NCBI GenBank assembly: GCA_020055645.1
Contig: CM034546.1
Location: 5,394,001-5,458,000, forward strand
Direction: 5' to 3'
Length of the DNA stretch: 64,000 bases
Origin: Tomocerus qinae
Lineage: Eukaryota; Arthropoda; Collembola; Entomobryomorpha; Tomoceridae
A program made the position numbers and the translations under genes. Under the pieces are notes generated by a model, which did not search any database, was not told the origin of the DNA, and was given only the letters and a program-made list of their open reading frames with translations. Shown here in pieces: positions 21,747 through 34,500 of this stretch (position 1 is the stretch's first letter; the number at the start of each line of letters is the position of its first letter).

Positions 21747-24045
21747 AAAAAAAAAATTCTAAAATCAATAATAATTATTATTATTATTATTTATTGGCTT
21801 CTTTCAAGACGATGTGACCTTTGGTCTTTACGTCCTATACAGTGTTTTTTAACAATGCATGATGATGACAATTTTGGTATACATTACATTAACAGCAAAA
21901 AATTGCATAAAAAAGGCTACTAATATAATATATGGTTTGGAGTTGGGTTGAGGCATGTAGATGAATAGCGTACTGCACAATAAAAACTAACGGTACGTAA
22001 TAAAATGTTACATAATGTTGAATATTACATATATCATAATCGGACGTTTTGAATCTTTTACATTTTAACTCTTTAAAATGACATACATTTAGGATTTTTA
22101 AAATGACTTACATTTTGGATCTTTAAAATGACTTACATTTTGACTCTTTAAACTGACTTACATTTTGACTCTTTAAAATGACTCTTTAAAATGACTTACA
22201 TTTTGACTCTTTAGAATGACTTAAATTTAGTCTCTTAAAAATGACTTACACTTTGACTCTTTATGACTTACATTTTGACTCTTTATGACTTACATTTTGA
22301 CTCTTTATGACTTACATTTTGACTCTTTAAAATGACTAACATTTTGACTCTTTAAAATGACTCTTTAAAATGACTTACATTTTGACTCTTTAAAATGACT
22401 CTTTTAAAATGACTTACATTTTGACTCTTTAAAATGACTCTTTAAAATAACTTACATTTTAACTCTTTAGAATGACTTAAATTTTAACTCTTTAAAATGA
22501 CATACATTTAGGATTTTTAAAATGACTTACATTTTGGATCTTTAAAATGACTTACATTTTGACTCCTTTAAATGACATAAATTTCGACTCTTTAAAATGA
22601 CATACATTTTGACTCTTTAAAATGACATACATTTTGACTCTTTAAAATGACATACATTTTGACTCTTTAAAATGACATACATTTTGACTCTTTAAAATGA
22701 CATACATTTTGACTCTTTAAAATGACATACATTTTGACTCTTTAAAATGACATACATTTTGACTCTTTAAAATGACATACATTTTGACTCTTTAAAATGA
22801 CATACATTTTGACTCTTTAAAATGACATACATTTTGACTCTTTAAAATGACATACATTTTGACTCTTTAAAATGACATACATTTTGACTCTTTAAAATGA
22901 CATACATTTTGACTCTTTAAAATGACATACATTTTGACTCTTTAAAATGACATACATTTTGACTCTTTAAAATGACATACATTTTGACTCTTTAAAATGA
23001 CATACATTTTGACTCTTTAAAATGACATACATTTTGACTCTTTAAAATGACATACATTTTGACTCTTTAAAATGACATACATTTTGACTCTTTAAAATGA
23101 CATACATTTTGACTCTTTAAAATGACATACATTTTGACTCTTTAAAATGACATACATTTTGACTCTTTAAAATGACATACATTTTGACTCTTTAAAATGA
23201 CATACATTTTGACTCTTTAAAATGACATACATTTTGACTCTTTAAAATGATATACATTTTGACTATTTAAAATGACATACATTTTTACTCTTTAAATTGA
23301 CAAACGTTTTGACTCTTTTAAGTGACTTACATTTTAACTCTTTAAATTGACATACATTTTGGATTTTTAAAATGACAAACATTTTGGCTCTTTAAACTGA
23401 CTTCGTTTTTAACTCTTTAAAATGACTCTTTAAAATGACTTACGTTTTGATTCTTTAAAATGACTTACATTTTGACTTTTTTAAATGACTTACATTTTGA
23501 CTTTTTAAAATGACTTACATTTTGACTCTTTAAACTGGCATAGGTTGCATTTTACGGTTTATAAACTGGTGTTACATTTTGACATTTAAAATGCAGATTT
23601 GCTTTCCACGGTGTATAATTTATTTCGTTCTCACGACTTCCAATGTTCTGGTGTCAGCAATTCCGGTGTCCTTGTACGGAATATAATCTCGTCTTGTGTT
23701 ATTTATATCTTGTAAGTAAGGTTTGCATTGCACTTGCACTTGTTGTTCACATGATAGATTTGTCTGGAGTAGGTTTTTTGCTTATGTAATGATGAGCTGT
23801 CGTTTCCGTTACAATAAATGTATAAATTTATATTTAATTAAATAGAAATCTAACAAAATTTATCATTTTCACAAAACTAACAAGAGAAAGACTGTTTATA
23901 CTATATGATGTTATAGAGTATTAAATTGCGAATAAAATGATATAAATAAATACCAATTAAGTTTAGTTTTAATACTAGAAATAGCCAATAATTGAAGAGA
24001 GTAGTAAAATAGATGTTTGCAGTCACACTGCCTCAACCCAACTCC
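21747..24045. mobile_element. 2.3-kb insertion at the PKS AT/DH junction with 14-bp target duplication
   Basis: It is bounded by exact direct repeats GATGGGATACATCT (21733-21746 and 24046-24059). One copy plus the flanks reads through as MTLADVSHHVYKHTWSLTDL, which is the normal spacer before the DH. Inside are an A10 run next to the left repeat, an ATT/TTA microsatellite at about 21768-21790, an inverted 17-mer (GGAGTTGGGTTGAGGCA at ~21938; complement ending at 24045) and the 25-bp minisatellite. No open reading frame was seen. The 14-bp duplication suggests target-primed retroposition, but the tail orientation is atypical, so the class is open. Confidence 0.8.
22049..23560. repeat. 25-bp minisatellite within the insertion
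   Basis: The unit is AAAATGACATACATTTTGAC plus TCTTT. About 26 essentially identical units run from roughly 22600 to 23255. Diverged units with varied lengths (TGACTTACATTTTGACTC, TGACTCTTTAAAATGACT) flank both sides. The unit contains an AAAATG...CATTTT inverted pair. It is not a CRISPR array: repeats abut with no unique spacers. Confidence 0.95.
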
Positions 24046-24059
24046 GATGGGATACATCT

Positions 24060-24995
24060 GCTAGTGTCATTTTTTTACCGAGGCGAGGAGAGGATGGATT
24101 ATCTTTTTTGTTCCGTCAGTATATACCTCTGTCCAATATTTTTGTCTCTGAAAAGGATAAGTTGGCAATTGTAACCTTTTCCGTGACCATGGTTTATCTA
24201 AAGATTCCCAATTAATATTTATTCCGTTTGTGTATAATGTTCCCATGCTGCTCAAGATAGTTTCCCAGTCGTCCTTATTTCGTTTTAAAGAAGGAACCCA
24301 CAGTTCGTGTCCAGAAGTATTTAAGTTATTCATTCCTAATGCCAACAATACAGGATGTGCTCCAATTTCCACAAAAACGTTGTAGCCTAAATCCCTTAAT
24401 GTGCACACGCCCTTTTGGAAATTGACTGATTCCCTTGCATGTCGTACCCAATAACTTCCATCCTCCATCTCGTTGCTAGACAGATATCCACCTGTAGTTC
24501 CTGATACGTAAAGGCATTTCGGAGATTGGTAAGACAATTTACTTGTAAATTTTCCAAATTCGTTCATAATTTTGTCCATATCTCGAGAGTGAAAAGCATG
24601 AGAAGCTGCGAGAACCTGAATTTTCATTTTATTAGTTTCACAAAACATTTTAAACGTTTCAATTGAACTTTTCCCGCCAGCTACTACCACTTCTTCCTCG
24701 GAATTGATAACAGCTATGTCCAACCACATATCTGAGTGGACACTTAAAAATTCCGAAATTAGTTTAGACACTTTTTCCTTTGGTAAACGAACAGCAATCA
24801 TTCCACCTGGTGGGAGACTCTGAATTAGTCTACTTCTTTCGGTAAGCAAAGTTAAAGCATCTTCTAGACTAACTATCTTAGCAGCCACCGCAGCAGCAAA
24901 TTCACCGACACTGTGCCCTAGAACGGCATCAGGAACAATGCCTACACTTTCCCACAATTTTAAAAGACCGTATTCAACCGCAAATATGGAAAGTT
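24060..24995 (-). CDS. PKS block: acyltransferase main part
   Basis: The true frame starts upstream of the first ATG with LSIFAVEYGLLKLWESVGI, typical of AT domains, and continues to the nucleophile elbow GHSVGE (Ser at about 24910-24912), the arginine segment PPGGMIAVRLP, ASHAFHSRDMDKIM (catalytic His region) and SYWVRHARESVNF. The docking tail PTYPFQRQKYW and HPLL mark the AT/DH boundary. The AHAFHS-type motif near position 200 usually marks methylmalonyl/malonyl choice; here AFHS suggests malonyl-CoA. A seven-A run near 24077 puts a TGA just before the target duplication; eight As would read through. Confidence 0.85.
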
Positions 24996-26834
24996 GGCTA
25001 CAAACTGATCTAATGAATTATCAACTGAGTCGCTCCACAAAGCATCTTTCAATGAAATGCCAATATTATTTTTAATAATATTCTCACACTCACTAAACGC
25101 TAGACTAAATACATAATTGGACTGGAAAAGAGACTTTGCCATGCCTGCATATTGTGAGCCTTGTCCTGTGAAAAGAAAAGCAACTTTGGGTATATCATTA
25201 AGTGTCGCTGGAATATGTACATCACTTTCTAAAGCTTTCTTAAAATCAGCCACAAACTTTCCAATAACTGCTAGACGGTGCTTGTGATGTGCCCGTCCTG
25301 TACTACAGGTGTGAGTAAGGTCACTGATACTAACTGACGGGTATTTGTTCAAATACTTACCATAAAGGTTGGCCAAATCTTTGAGAGCATTTTCTGATTT
25401 TGCAGAAAGCGTTAGAATATAATGTGACTTTTCAGACTCTAGAACATTTAGTTCTAAAGTGTGATTTTCTATATCACATGGAGGTTCCTCGACAACGACA
25501 TGCACGTTGGTTCCACTTATTCCAAATGAACTCACACCTGCAATTCGAGTTCTTTCAGAATTTTTTAACCATGGTGTAGGGTCAAGTGGAATTATAGCTG
25601 GAACAATGTCCAGATCAATACTCGGATTTAGTTTAGTGAAATTCCTATGCGGAGGAATCTCTTCATGCTCCATTGCCAGAATGACCTTTATTAGTCCAGC
25701 TAACCCAGCTGCTGATTCAGTGTGGCCTGTATTTGTTTTCACTGACCCAATTAAAAGTGGTTTTTCTCTTTCTCCAGTGTAGCCGGCGGAAATGGCGGCG
25801 AATTCAATGGGATCCCCAATGGGGGTTCCAGTTCCATGTGCCTCTACATAGTCAACATCTCCTGGCTTGACTCGTGCATTATTCAAAGCATGATTTATAG
25901 CAATTTGCTGACAGAGTTTACTCGGAGTTCCGAAATTGGAAGATGTTCCTTCGTTACTCACTGCTGTCCCTCTAATAATGCCCATAATCCTGTCACCATT
26001 TTTAATTGCATCTGGCAATCTTTTCAAAACAATTGCGGCCACTCCTTCTGCTCGGCCAAACCCATCCGCCGATTCATCGAAAGTTTTACAGTGACCATCT
26101 TTGGCCAGAATTGGAATATCCCCGAGTGGCAATGGCAGAATAATTATGTTAGCCCCCAACACCAAACCCAAATTGGTTTCCCTTTTCCTGAGACTGTCGC
26201 AAGCCAGGTGAAGAGCCACCATCGAAGAGGAACAGCCGCTCTCTGTAGCCACATTCGGTCCATTGAGACCCAAGAAGTAAGAAACTCTCGCGGATGTTGC
26301 AGAAAAGGCGTTTCCAAGGATCACATGGTGGAAATCTTCTGTAGTTGAGTTTTCGGCAATCACTCTTTCGTAGTCGTGTGTCCACACTCCAGTAAATACT
26401 CCCGTGTTACTCCCTTTCAAAGAATGTGGGTCGATAGCCGCGTTTTCCAACGCTTCCCAAGCCACTTCAGCCACAAGCCTCTGCTGTGGATCCATAAAAG
26501 CCGCCTCTCGAGGACTGATACCGAAAAACTTGGCATCGAACTCGTCTATCGGACATTTGAGGAAACCCGCTTTTGATTCTGTGTATTTGACATCGTTAAG
26601 CTGATTTTCGGAAAGTCTTTCTACAGGAACGGATCGGATTCCATCTCCTCCATTTTTTATCAGTTCCCAAAACTCGTCAATGTTGTTGGCCCCAGGAAAT
26701 CGACAGCTGTGTCCAATAATGGCAATGGACTCTTTATAATGGCCATTGTTCTTAAATCCAGTGGCATCTTTGCCGCATAAATTTTTATGTAATTCTGTTT
26801 CCAATGTCCAATTTCTCCATAAAGTATACACCTT
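24996..26834 (-). CDS. PKS block: ketosynthase and start of acyltransferase
   Basis: The KS starts with ESIAIIGHSCRFPG. Its catalytic triad is intact: Cys in ESGCSSSM (26232-26234; the usual TACSSSL is altered but Cys is kept), His in EAHGTGTPIGDP, and His in KTNTGHTESAAG. It ends with GISGTNVHVVVEEP. The KS-AT linker and AT start VAFLFTGQGSQYAGM follow. The exon begins at an AG acceptor at 26835-26836 (KVYTLWRNWTLE). The frame fails near 24995, where GTAGCCAAC should probably read GTAGCCCAAC. The KS performs decarboxylative condensation. Confidence 0.9.
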
Positions 26835-27350
26835 CTGTTGACATAGTTTATAAACAGATCAGGTGAAACCTTGAGTTAAAGGTTTAATTGGAATAGATTT
26901 TCTTACTGCTGCTATAACCTACTGGTATTGCATATTATCGTCCAAATAGATTAATTAAAGATAAATTTAACTAAGCTATAGTTTCCAAATACCAATATAG
27001 TTCAAAACCAAACTATTGAATTATACAGTATCATAAAAGAAAGTCTATGATATGAAAAGAGTTCAGCTATATATATAGTGAAATGAATTAATCTAGAATC
27101 AAATCTAATTACTTGTATTTAAAAAATCTTTCCTTCAATTAAATGTCATAAGTTTAATATTTATATATGTTTCAAATTATTTAATTAGTGCCATTACAGA
27201 TTGTTCTGCTACGTTCCGCTAGTTCACGTTAACTAGCAATAATTTCTAGAATAAGTGCATTAGATAAGAATTATGTTTACTTTGTAGGATTTATAAAAAT
27301 AATTTGAGTCCCGCATGCTCGTTATCATAAAAGTAACTACCTGAAATATG

Positions 27351-27470
27351 TCTGGAAACAAGCCATTCGTGAAAAATCCGTTCTTCTGAGAGCTATTCTC
27401 TGTATTTTCTAGGCCGGATAGAATTTTGATATTTAACACCTCCCTGGTAAACCTTACAGAATCATTAATT
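27351..27470 (-). CDS. Possible upstream PKS exon
   Basis: An open stretch (NDSVRFTREVLNIK ... GFFTNGLFPDIFQ) ends at a GT donor (27349-27350 on the complement) and joins in phase 0 to the KS exon starting at 26834. There is no ATG in it, so a further 5' exon or a different start is required. It is supported only by frame and splice sites, not by motif. Confidence 0.3.
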
Positions 27471-28530
27471 ACATATTATTATGCATTTACATACATAGAT
27501 TTTGTTGACTGACATTTTCACATATATTTATGTACAGTGAATTCGTACGATGTGTTTACGTGTTAAAACTTACATAAAATATTTATGTGTATCAAACTAT
27601 GATTGTATTACAGTACTTGTGGGGATATTTTCATTTATCAGTTAATTATTCAGTTACATGAAAAATTATAGATATACTATGAATAAAATATGCGTTCAAG
27701 ACACAGCCCACATAAAAAGGAGTCCATTGCCAATAATTAACGATAAGAAATAAGTATTTAAGCCATCGGGTGTATTAAGTAAATTTAAAAAATATTTGAT
27801 GGTCAATTCAGGAATCGAACCTTAGAATTTTTTGATAAACGTTCTACACATAATATCACAAAGTCGCAACGGACTATACAATTGTGTAATCAATTTTTGG
27901 CATGGTTCAATTAGATATGTTTTTATACATGTTTCAGGGCCGCAGCCGGGGGGGCAGCCCCCCCTCCGAAATTGAAGAAAAGAAAGGAATTTTTGCTTTA
28001 AAACCCAAAAATTTTTGATTATTTTTTGTCGCCCCCTCCCCCCGCTCGAAATTTTTTTCTGGCTGCGACCCTGACATGTTTGGTTGCTTACATTTCAGAA
28101 GAACTCCTTGAGATATAAAAATTGTAATTTTCAGACAGCTCTTCTTTTTTACTAATGTGAAAATGATCATTTAAGACCTCCGACACTGGAAAGTAAAAAG
28201 ATAATAACAATAATGGATCAGTTACATGCGCTCCACTGAATACATTAACCAGTGTCTGAAATATCTTTTACCACTTACCTAAGGTAAGTTGTTTTTAATA
28301 CGTTAAATATCATCACCGAAAAAGTAGTGGTAAGTGGTAAAAATATTCTAGTTTAAATTTCGTGCTTTTGAATAAAGCAAAATTACAGACAGAGAGTGTA
28401 TCCGTTCTAAGGTTTATCAAGCATCACAACAGGAACATGTCTTTTTATATCGTTAAAATTAAAATTAATAATATGGATACAATACGTGTATGCAAATTTG
28501 GATCAGTGTAAAGAAGGAGAGCAGACTTAC
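27471..28530. other. Region between the PKS 5' end and the last identified glycogenin-like exon
   Basis: It contains the small hAT-like MITE at 27935-28073 and a short inverted motif (TTTTACCACTTAC at ~28266; GTAAGTGGTAAAA at ~28331). The 3' exons of the glycogenin-like gene and the 5' end of the PKS should both lie here or just beyond; I could not identify them with confidence. Confidence 0.4.
27935..28073. mobile_element. 139-bp hAT-like MITE
   Basis: The ends are CAGGGCCGCAGCC and GGCTGCGACCCTG, with an exact 8-bp target duplication ACATGTTT on both sides (27927-27934, 28074-28081). The interior has G- and C-runs in an otherwise AT-rich region. It is non-autonomous and non-coding. Confidence 0.85.
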
Positions 28531-31500
28531 AAAAACTGTATTGACTGCCCATAGCCAACTTGCTTATGCTCCTGAATTCTTCATATCCCGGTTTGATTAC
28601 CATAACCGACACATCAAGCTGTTTTTCAGTTTCCCTTATCAAAATTGTCGAAAAATCTTCTGTTTGAAACAATTCATCACAGTTTTTCACGACCTATAAA
28701 TTTAACTCTAATTTTTATAAATATAAATAATAAACATCATGACGTTTACTAAATAAGTATACAAGCAAATAATTCAGGTAGGTTAATTGAGCCATAAAAA
28801 TATGAAATGAATGTAAAAATGTCTTTCTTGGGCGAAAATTTTTCAAGTTAATCAAAAATGTAGCTGGTGACATGTATTCGAATTATTATAAAATGGCTTG
28901 CCGCATGTAATGGTTATTTAAGCCGAGCAGATGACATCTACCTGTGCATAACTGTTCTCCAATTTAAGGACAATTGACGTCTAATAAACACATATGCCAA
29001 TGCTCCCTGCAGAGTATTTTGATTGATAACCCAAAATGAGTGAGATTTGTTACCATTTTATTTGGATTGAGAAAAACACATTTGTCATGTCCGCTAACAT
29101 TCCAGGCTTGAATGATAAGGAGTTCGTTCTTTGGAAGTTTTGAATTTTTCAACTCCAGGTGAACTGATAAGACGAAGTCGAAGTAATGTGTTAAAAGTGT
29201 ACTAAAACAAAAAATTACAGACAAAAAACTATTATGTAATCATAAAAATAACAAAATTTCATCATAAACCTGATTTAGTTTGATTCAGAAAACTAAGTAA
29301 CATATTTTATATGACCCAATCCAAATGAATGGTCTCCATTATCCGCACTCCTGCAGTAAACACACTTTTGACTAAGAGTAACTGGTTTTTCGCCTTCGCT
29401 CGAAGTTCAAACAAGCTTGGTTATAACATGTAGCCAAGGAAAGAATGTATATATATTGTATATTTGGATCGATAGTTAAATTTTCAATGCCTTTTTTACC
29501 AGTTGGCTTGGCCGATTGTCTAACTTTTTATTGTCCCAATCATATCAATATCATAGGTGTTCTACCCGATTTAATTGTCAAAAGTTGAACAATAGGTCAA
29601 GCCAATTGTCATTTCGGTGGCACAAAATTGAAAAGATTTAAAAAAATTAAAACCAAGAATTTTTCAAAACTGTTTTATAAGTAAAAATGTTGGTATATAT
29701 ATCCAGCAAATTAATTCAGCAATAATAACATTGACTTTTCTTAGCCTTAATGTTATAATTCAAAAAATCCAAATTTCTTGTGGGCGGGTTTCCTATTACC
29801 TGAGTGCTAGAAAAACAAAAAGTCAATGTAACCAGCTATATATTAAAGCAATGCATGCCTTTACTTTTAATTATATGTGTGACATGTGACAATTCATCCC
29901 GGACATGAAATAGCTGGATTTCGTCATATACAAGATCTAGTCCTAGTCATCTTTCTCACGTATACATGGAATTTAAAATATTTAGCGAAATATTCCACCT
30001 CCACCTTCCTGGAAAATTAAAGTATTTGAAATAAATGAAATATAGAGCACATGGCATTTATTTCCAATATTTCAATCAATTTCACTTGCTATAAATTAGC
30101 TGCGCATAAATATTTATTTCAAATATTTCATTTTGTAAGAAAAACTTTTTGAAATAAGTTTGAAATGATGAGTAGGACTTTTGACACTCACTAACGACTT
30201 CAGCAATAAAAATTGAAAAAAGTTACTAAGCTCTTTAACATTTGGTTGAATAGTTAAGGCTATCTCATCGATGCGCAGAACAGTGATAAACCGTTCCCCG
30301 TGGCGAAAAAATGTTGACCTAGTTTTTAAAAAATTTACCATATAATTTATGAAAATTGAAGTTTTTGGGTCCGAGGATGGGGTATTAATTCAATGTGAAA
30401 TAACTCACCAAAGCTGGCTAGGGACATCTTCAGATACCAAAACAACAGTGTCAGCTTCTGTGACGACTCTAGCCAGAGATTTTGCCAACACAATTGCCTG
30501 CAAAGCCGTTTTCTCATCCACGGCTGCAGTAATCCAAGCAATCTTCCCTTTTCCTACAAATTTAAATTATTATCAAATAAATGCTATAGATAACATAAAC
30601 TATTATAACAGGTCAATATTTCGCAAACAATTCATCGTGGATTGATATAAATGATTAGTTCAGTGAAGATACGAAAACAAAATTATTAACAACAACGAAG
30701 TCCATACTCCATCCAAATGACAAACATGCATTAATAACATATTACACTCATAATTTAAAAAAATTTTTAGTTTTGTCATTTTTTAATTGTGATTATTGTA
30801 TGGTATGCCATTTTTTCGTATGGTGCTAGTTAGAAAAATACCCCCACCCCAAAATCTCAAATATTTTGAATTTTGTGATTTTTGTATGGAAGTGTGATAT
30901 GCATGTTGATGCATCGGAAAAATTTTCCCGCCTGAAGTGGAGTAAGCTATGACCGTAGCGACATCAAGTAACATGCCTACTTTTGTATGGTGCGACTTAG
31001 AAAAATACCCCCATCCCAAAATCTCAAGATATTTTGAATTTTGTGATTTTTGTGTGGAAGTGAGATATGTATGTTGATGCATCGGAAAAATTTTCCCGCC
31101 TGAAGTGGACCTAATTTGCATAAGCTACAACTTATTACAATATATATTAAATATTAAAGTGATAAATGATATTGGTCTTTCGGACCATTGAATTTGACAG
31201 GTTTATTTTAATTTTAATACCTGTCATGTCTTGGCGTCTTGCGTCTATGTTAAAACAAATAATGTAATCTGAGAAAGGTTATGCAATGGAATGGCAGCTA
31301 TATAGCCGAATACCAGGAGTATATGGGAGCTAACATGGCCCTTTCTCGGAGAATAATTATAATATAGATGTCACATATGAGAAAATAGATAAGGTAATTG
31401 TAGAGGCCGCTGAGAAATGTAATATGTCTCAAATAGTTAAGGATTCTCCAAAACGATGTAACAATCAAAAATGGTACGACAAAGAATGTAGGGATAAAAA

Positions 31501-34500
31501 GAGACAAATTGTATTAACTTGAAGGAAACTACGAAAATCAAAATTCCAAAGTTCTCTTCTATTGGAATCAAACATACTGTAATGTAACTGTAATGTTTGA
31601 TGAGTGTTTGGTCTTTTGCCTTGAATAACTATAAATAATATTATGTTATAATGCAAAGAATGAATATGATACAAATGTGAACGCATGCGCAAGGTGTAAG
31701 CTGTGTTGTAACTTCCAAGCAAAACGTTTGTGCCTGGCTACAATCGTTGTGTGTTGTGTATGCGTCTGATGTGACTCAGAAGAGTCAGTGTGCTCCGCGA
31801 ATTCATACCGAATGAACGTGTATTGTGTGTGTGTGTAGATTTTCCAGATTTTGAATAAGTTGATTTGGAAATAAATATAGGTTAAGAAATAAGTCTTTTT
31901 CTTAGTTTTTTTGTAACGAGATATCATTTAACCCTAAATCAGATTAGGGAAAGTGTTTGTAAAAAGTCTGTTACAGAATAGTTGACAATAGTTGACAAAT
32001 AATCGTTGACATACACGCACTAAGATAGTTCACATTTACTAGTTTGTCATTGGCAGCCTTACAACCTGATCAGTGAAGCTAGTTAAACATTACGAACTCT
32101 TATATTTACTTGTGCATTAAATTAGCAGCATAAAGAAAGCATGCTTGCTTTCTTGATCTTGGCGGAGATCACAAATGTTCGAGATCTCCAGAAAATACAA
32201 ACGTTGGAGAGGTCTCGTCAAAATTCCATTAGAGGTTTTCACCTTGGCCACACGAACATGTCCGCCCTACCCGGGAATGAGCTCTAGAATCTTCCCCATT
32301 GGCTAGTCAAAGCTCTTTTTATTGTCGGCTCCTACGAGTATGACGTCTCCAACTTGAGGGATTCTAGCTACTTTCTCCTGATATTTTTGTATCAATAGGC
32401 CTAGGTACTCACGTCTAAATGTGGCTTGCAGTACTTCCTTAATTTCTTAAATCTTTCAATAATTTGACTACAGTTCACGGGATGTAAGATTCCCAATACA
32501 CTGCACTGTCCCTTTCACTCAGGCAAGCTTCTGTAACGGCTTGCTCTAGGTTTTACATTTTGCTCACCCACCCGGGCAAAAGGTTTGTGTGTGTTAGGGG
32601 GAGAGCACGGCTACTAATATTGATTAGTAGAGCTATGCTACCGCTCAAGCCACGAGGGCTTACTTGCAGTGACTCCCGGAACAATTCTAAATGTACAGAC
32701 TTACACGAAGAGACTTAGTGAAGAGTACTGAACCATGAGACGGAACGACTCAGCACTGTCCCGCAACTCTATCTGGTGAGCAGGCAGAGAGGGACCGGGA
32801 CATGTAAGCCGACCGCCAGTGACCACCTTCAAATCATTTATGGCAGTCTACTTCAACCCACCTATCACCTCAAGTGCATCCCATTGTCCAGACTTGTGCT
32901 AGGTAGAACTCGTAGCACGTATACAGACCAACAGAACAATCCATACACTACAGACAGGGCATTGATAGATACCCATATTGTCACTAAGATAGGCAAATCA
33001 ATGCTAATAACGAATATGTGGCAAGACAGCTTCTCTCAGCTCCGACTAACTACCTATTAGACCTGAGGCGCTCCAGAGATTCGGAATCCAGACCTCAGCC
33101 TGAGAATCGGCTATTTAGACCACTAGACAGTACTGTACCCCCGGGCAAAAGGTGCAAATGTACTTAAAATTCAAAAATTTGTGGCAATTTTTACATCCTT
33201 TGCTGTATTAATTATCCCTATTTTGACTTTTACCCACTAGCTACCTCGCAATTTACCAGCCCACTAACCACTTTTACCCCTAGCCACTTACCCACTACCC
33301 ACCGGCTAGTTGAATTTTGATAGCTTGTAGAAAAATGCTATCTTATTATTGCATCACTTCCGAGTTCCATTTAAGCTGGCTAAAATTGATTTTGAATAGC
33401 CAGAAATGAAATAATCTGAATTAGCTGATAGGCATGAAACATTTAGTTGTTTGAATTATCAACCTAATCAATGATGACTTTCTTAGTTCCGTCGTCCTAC
33501 TTATTTCTAATTTTGGCAATGGACAGTTCATTTTATTTTGCTGCTAAAAAGGACTTTTTTGTCATTTTATCTAAAAGTATTAAACCGTTAGCAGGTTGGA
33601 CACGGAACAAAGACTTTCCTACTACCTTGATTTAGTAATTCCATATTTATGAGTTGTTATTATAGGGCCTCGCGAGAACTTTTTGCCCAGGGCCTCACAA
33701 ATCCTAGAGCCGCTACTGGACTCGGATACCCATACGGATATACTATACATTCGAAATTATTTACGCGCATTTCGCATACGTTTATATTATAGCTTGATAC
33801 ATATGTCTAGCAAAATCCCATATGGTGGTAAAAAAGGTAAAAATCTTTGGAGTAAAATTGTGAATGTTTGGTTTTGAATGAAATTCCAAATGAAATATAA
33901 CTTAGCAATTACGTGTACATTACAGAGAAGATTTTCACCTTGATGTATGCCTAACCAAATATAATTATTATAACAAATTGCCGAATAAATAATTAATTTC
34001 AATTAAATTGGCACATTATTACTAACTGTTGGGTTGGGTGCATTAATGGAACAAGCGTCGTTTAAATGATATCTTTTCACTGTGATTTCATTTTTAAACA
34101 TTTACATATAAATATAAATTTTAGAGAATAAAAAGAACATTAAAATTTATTTTAATGGGCCTAATGCCTTACTCAGTGTACAAAATTTACCACTTTTTAG
34201 CCTTTTTTACCATCACAGGGGTAAAAATGCACTTAATGGTAAAAATGCATTTAAAGGTCAAAATGGTAAATTGTAGCGATTGATTAGACAGCTGAGTAGA
34301 GATACACTACATTTCCTAAAATATAAGTTTTAAAACTTTATTTTCTATGAAATATTTTCAATTAGCCCCTTAATCAATTAAAGTAATCATATTTATTTGA
34401 TTGTACACCAAAAGTTATAAAAAGAATGAAGAAAAAAGATTGCATTTGGTATCGCCCATTTAAATTGATTCTAATTTAATTGTATGAAGTAAGTATGAAA

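Larger units (their letters stand above)
14862..27470 (-). pseudogene. Highly reducing type I polyketide synthase with terminal thioester reductase, decayed
   Basis: One iterative-type PKS reading right to left: KS, AT, DH, C-methyltransferase, ER, KR, ACP, thioester reductase (TR). An intact enzyme would build a methylated, reduced polyketide chain in the cytosol, and TR would release it reductively as an aldehyde or alcohol. Most catalytic residues are visible, but the frame is broken by: a 2.3-kb insertion at the AT/DH junction (21747-24045); a 624-bp foldback in ER (18027-18650); single-base frame breaks near 24077, 24995, 21345, 19420 and 17286; an in-frame TAA at 15885-15887; and KR Tyr to His. 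Apart from a GT-AG intron near the 5' end (26835-27350), coding is almost continuous. Several breaks are in homopolymers and might be sequence errors, but the insertions with clean target duplications are not. Origin (ancestral animal or horizontal) cannot be decided from the sequence alone. Confidence 0.85.

Noticed and set aside
22049-23560. Regular array that could be taken for CRISPR
   Set aside because: Repeats abut without unique spacers, and the locus lies in a eukaryotic gene.
21747-24045. Interpretation of this segment as a normal PKS intron
   Set aside because: Available donors give the wrong frame with the apparent acceptor, whereas removal with one 14-bp repeat gives a continuous linker of normal length.
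25507-26604. Plus-strand frames over the ketosynthase
   Set aside because: Shadow frames opposite a clearly coding minus-strand domain.
32776-33060. 94-codon plus-strand frame
   Set aside because: It lies within the SINE-like insertion and antisense to its tRNA-like head.
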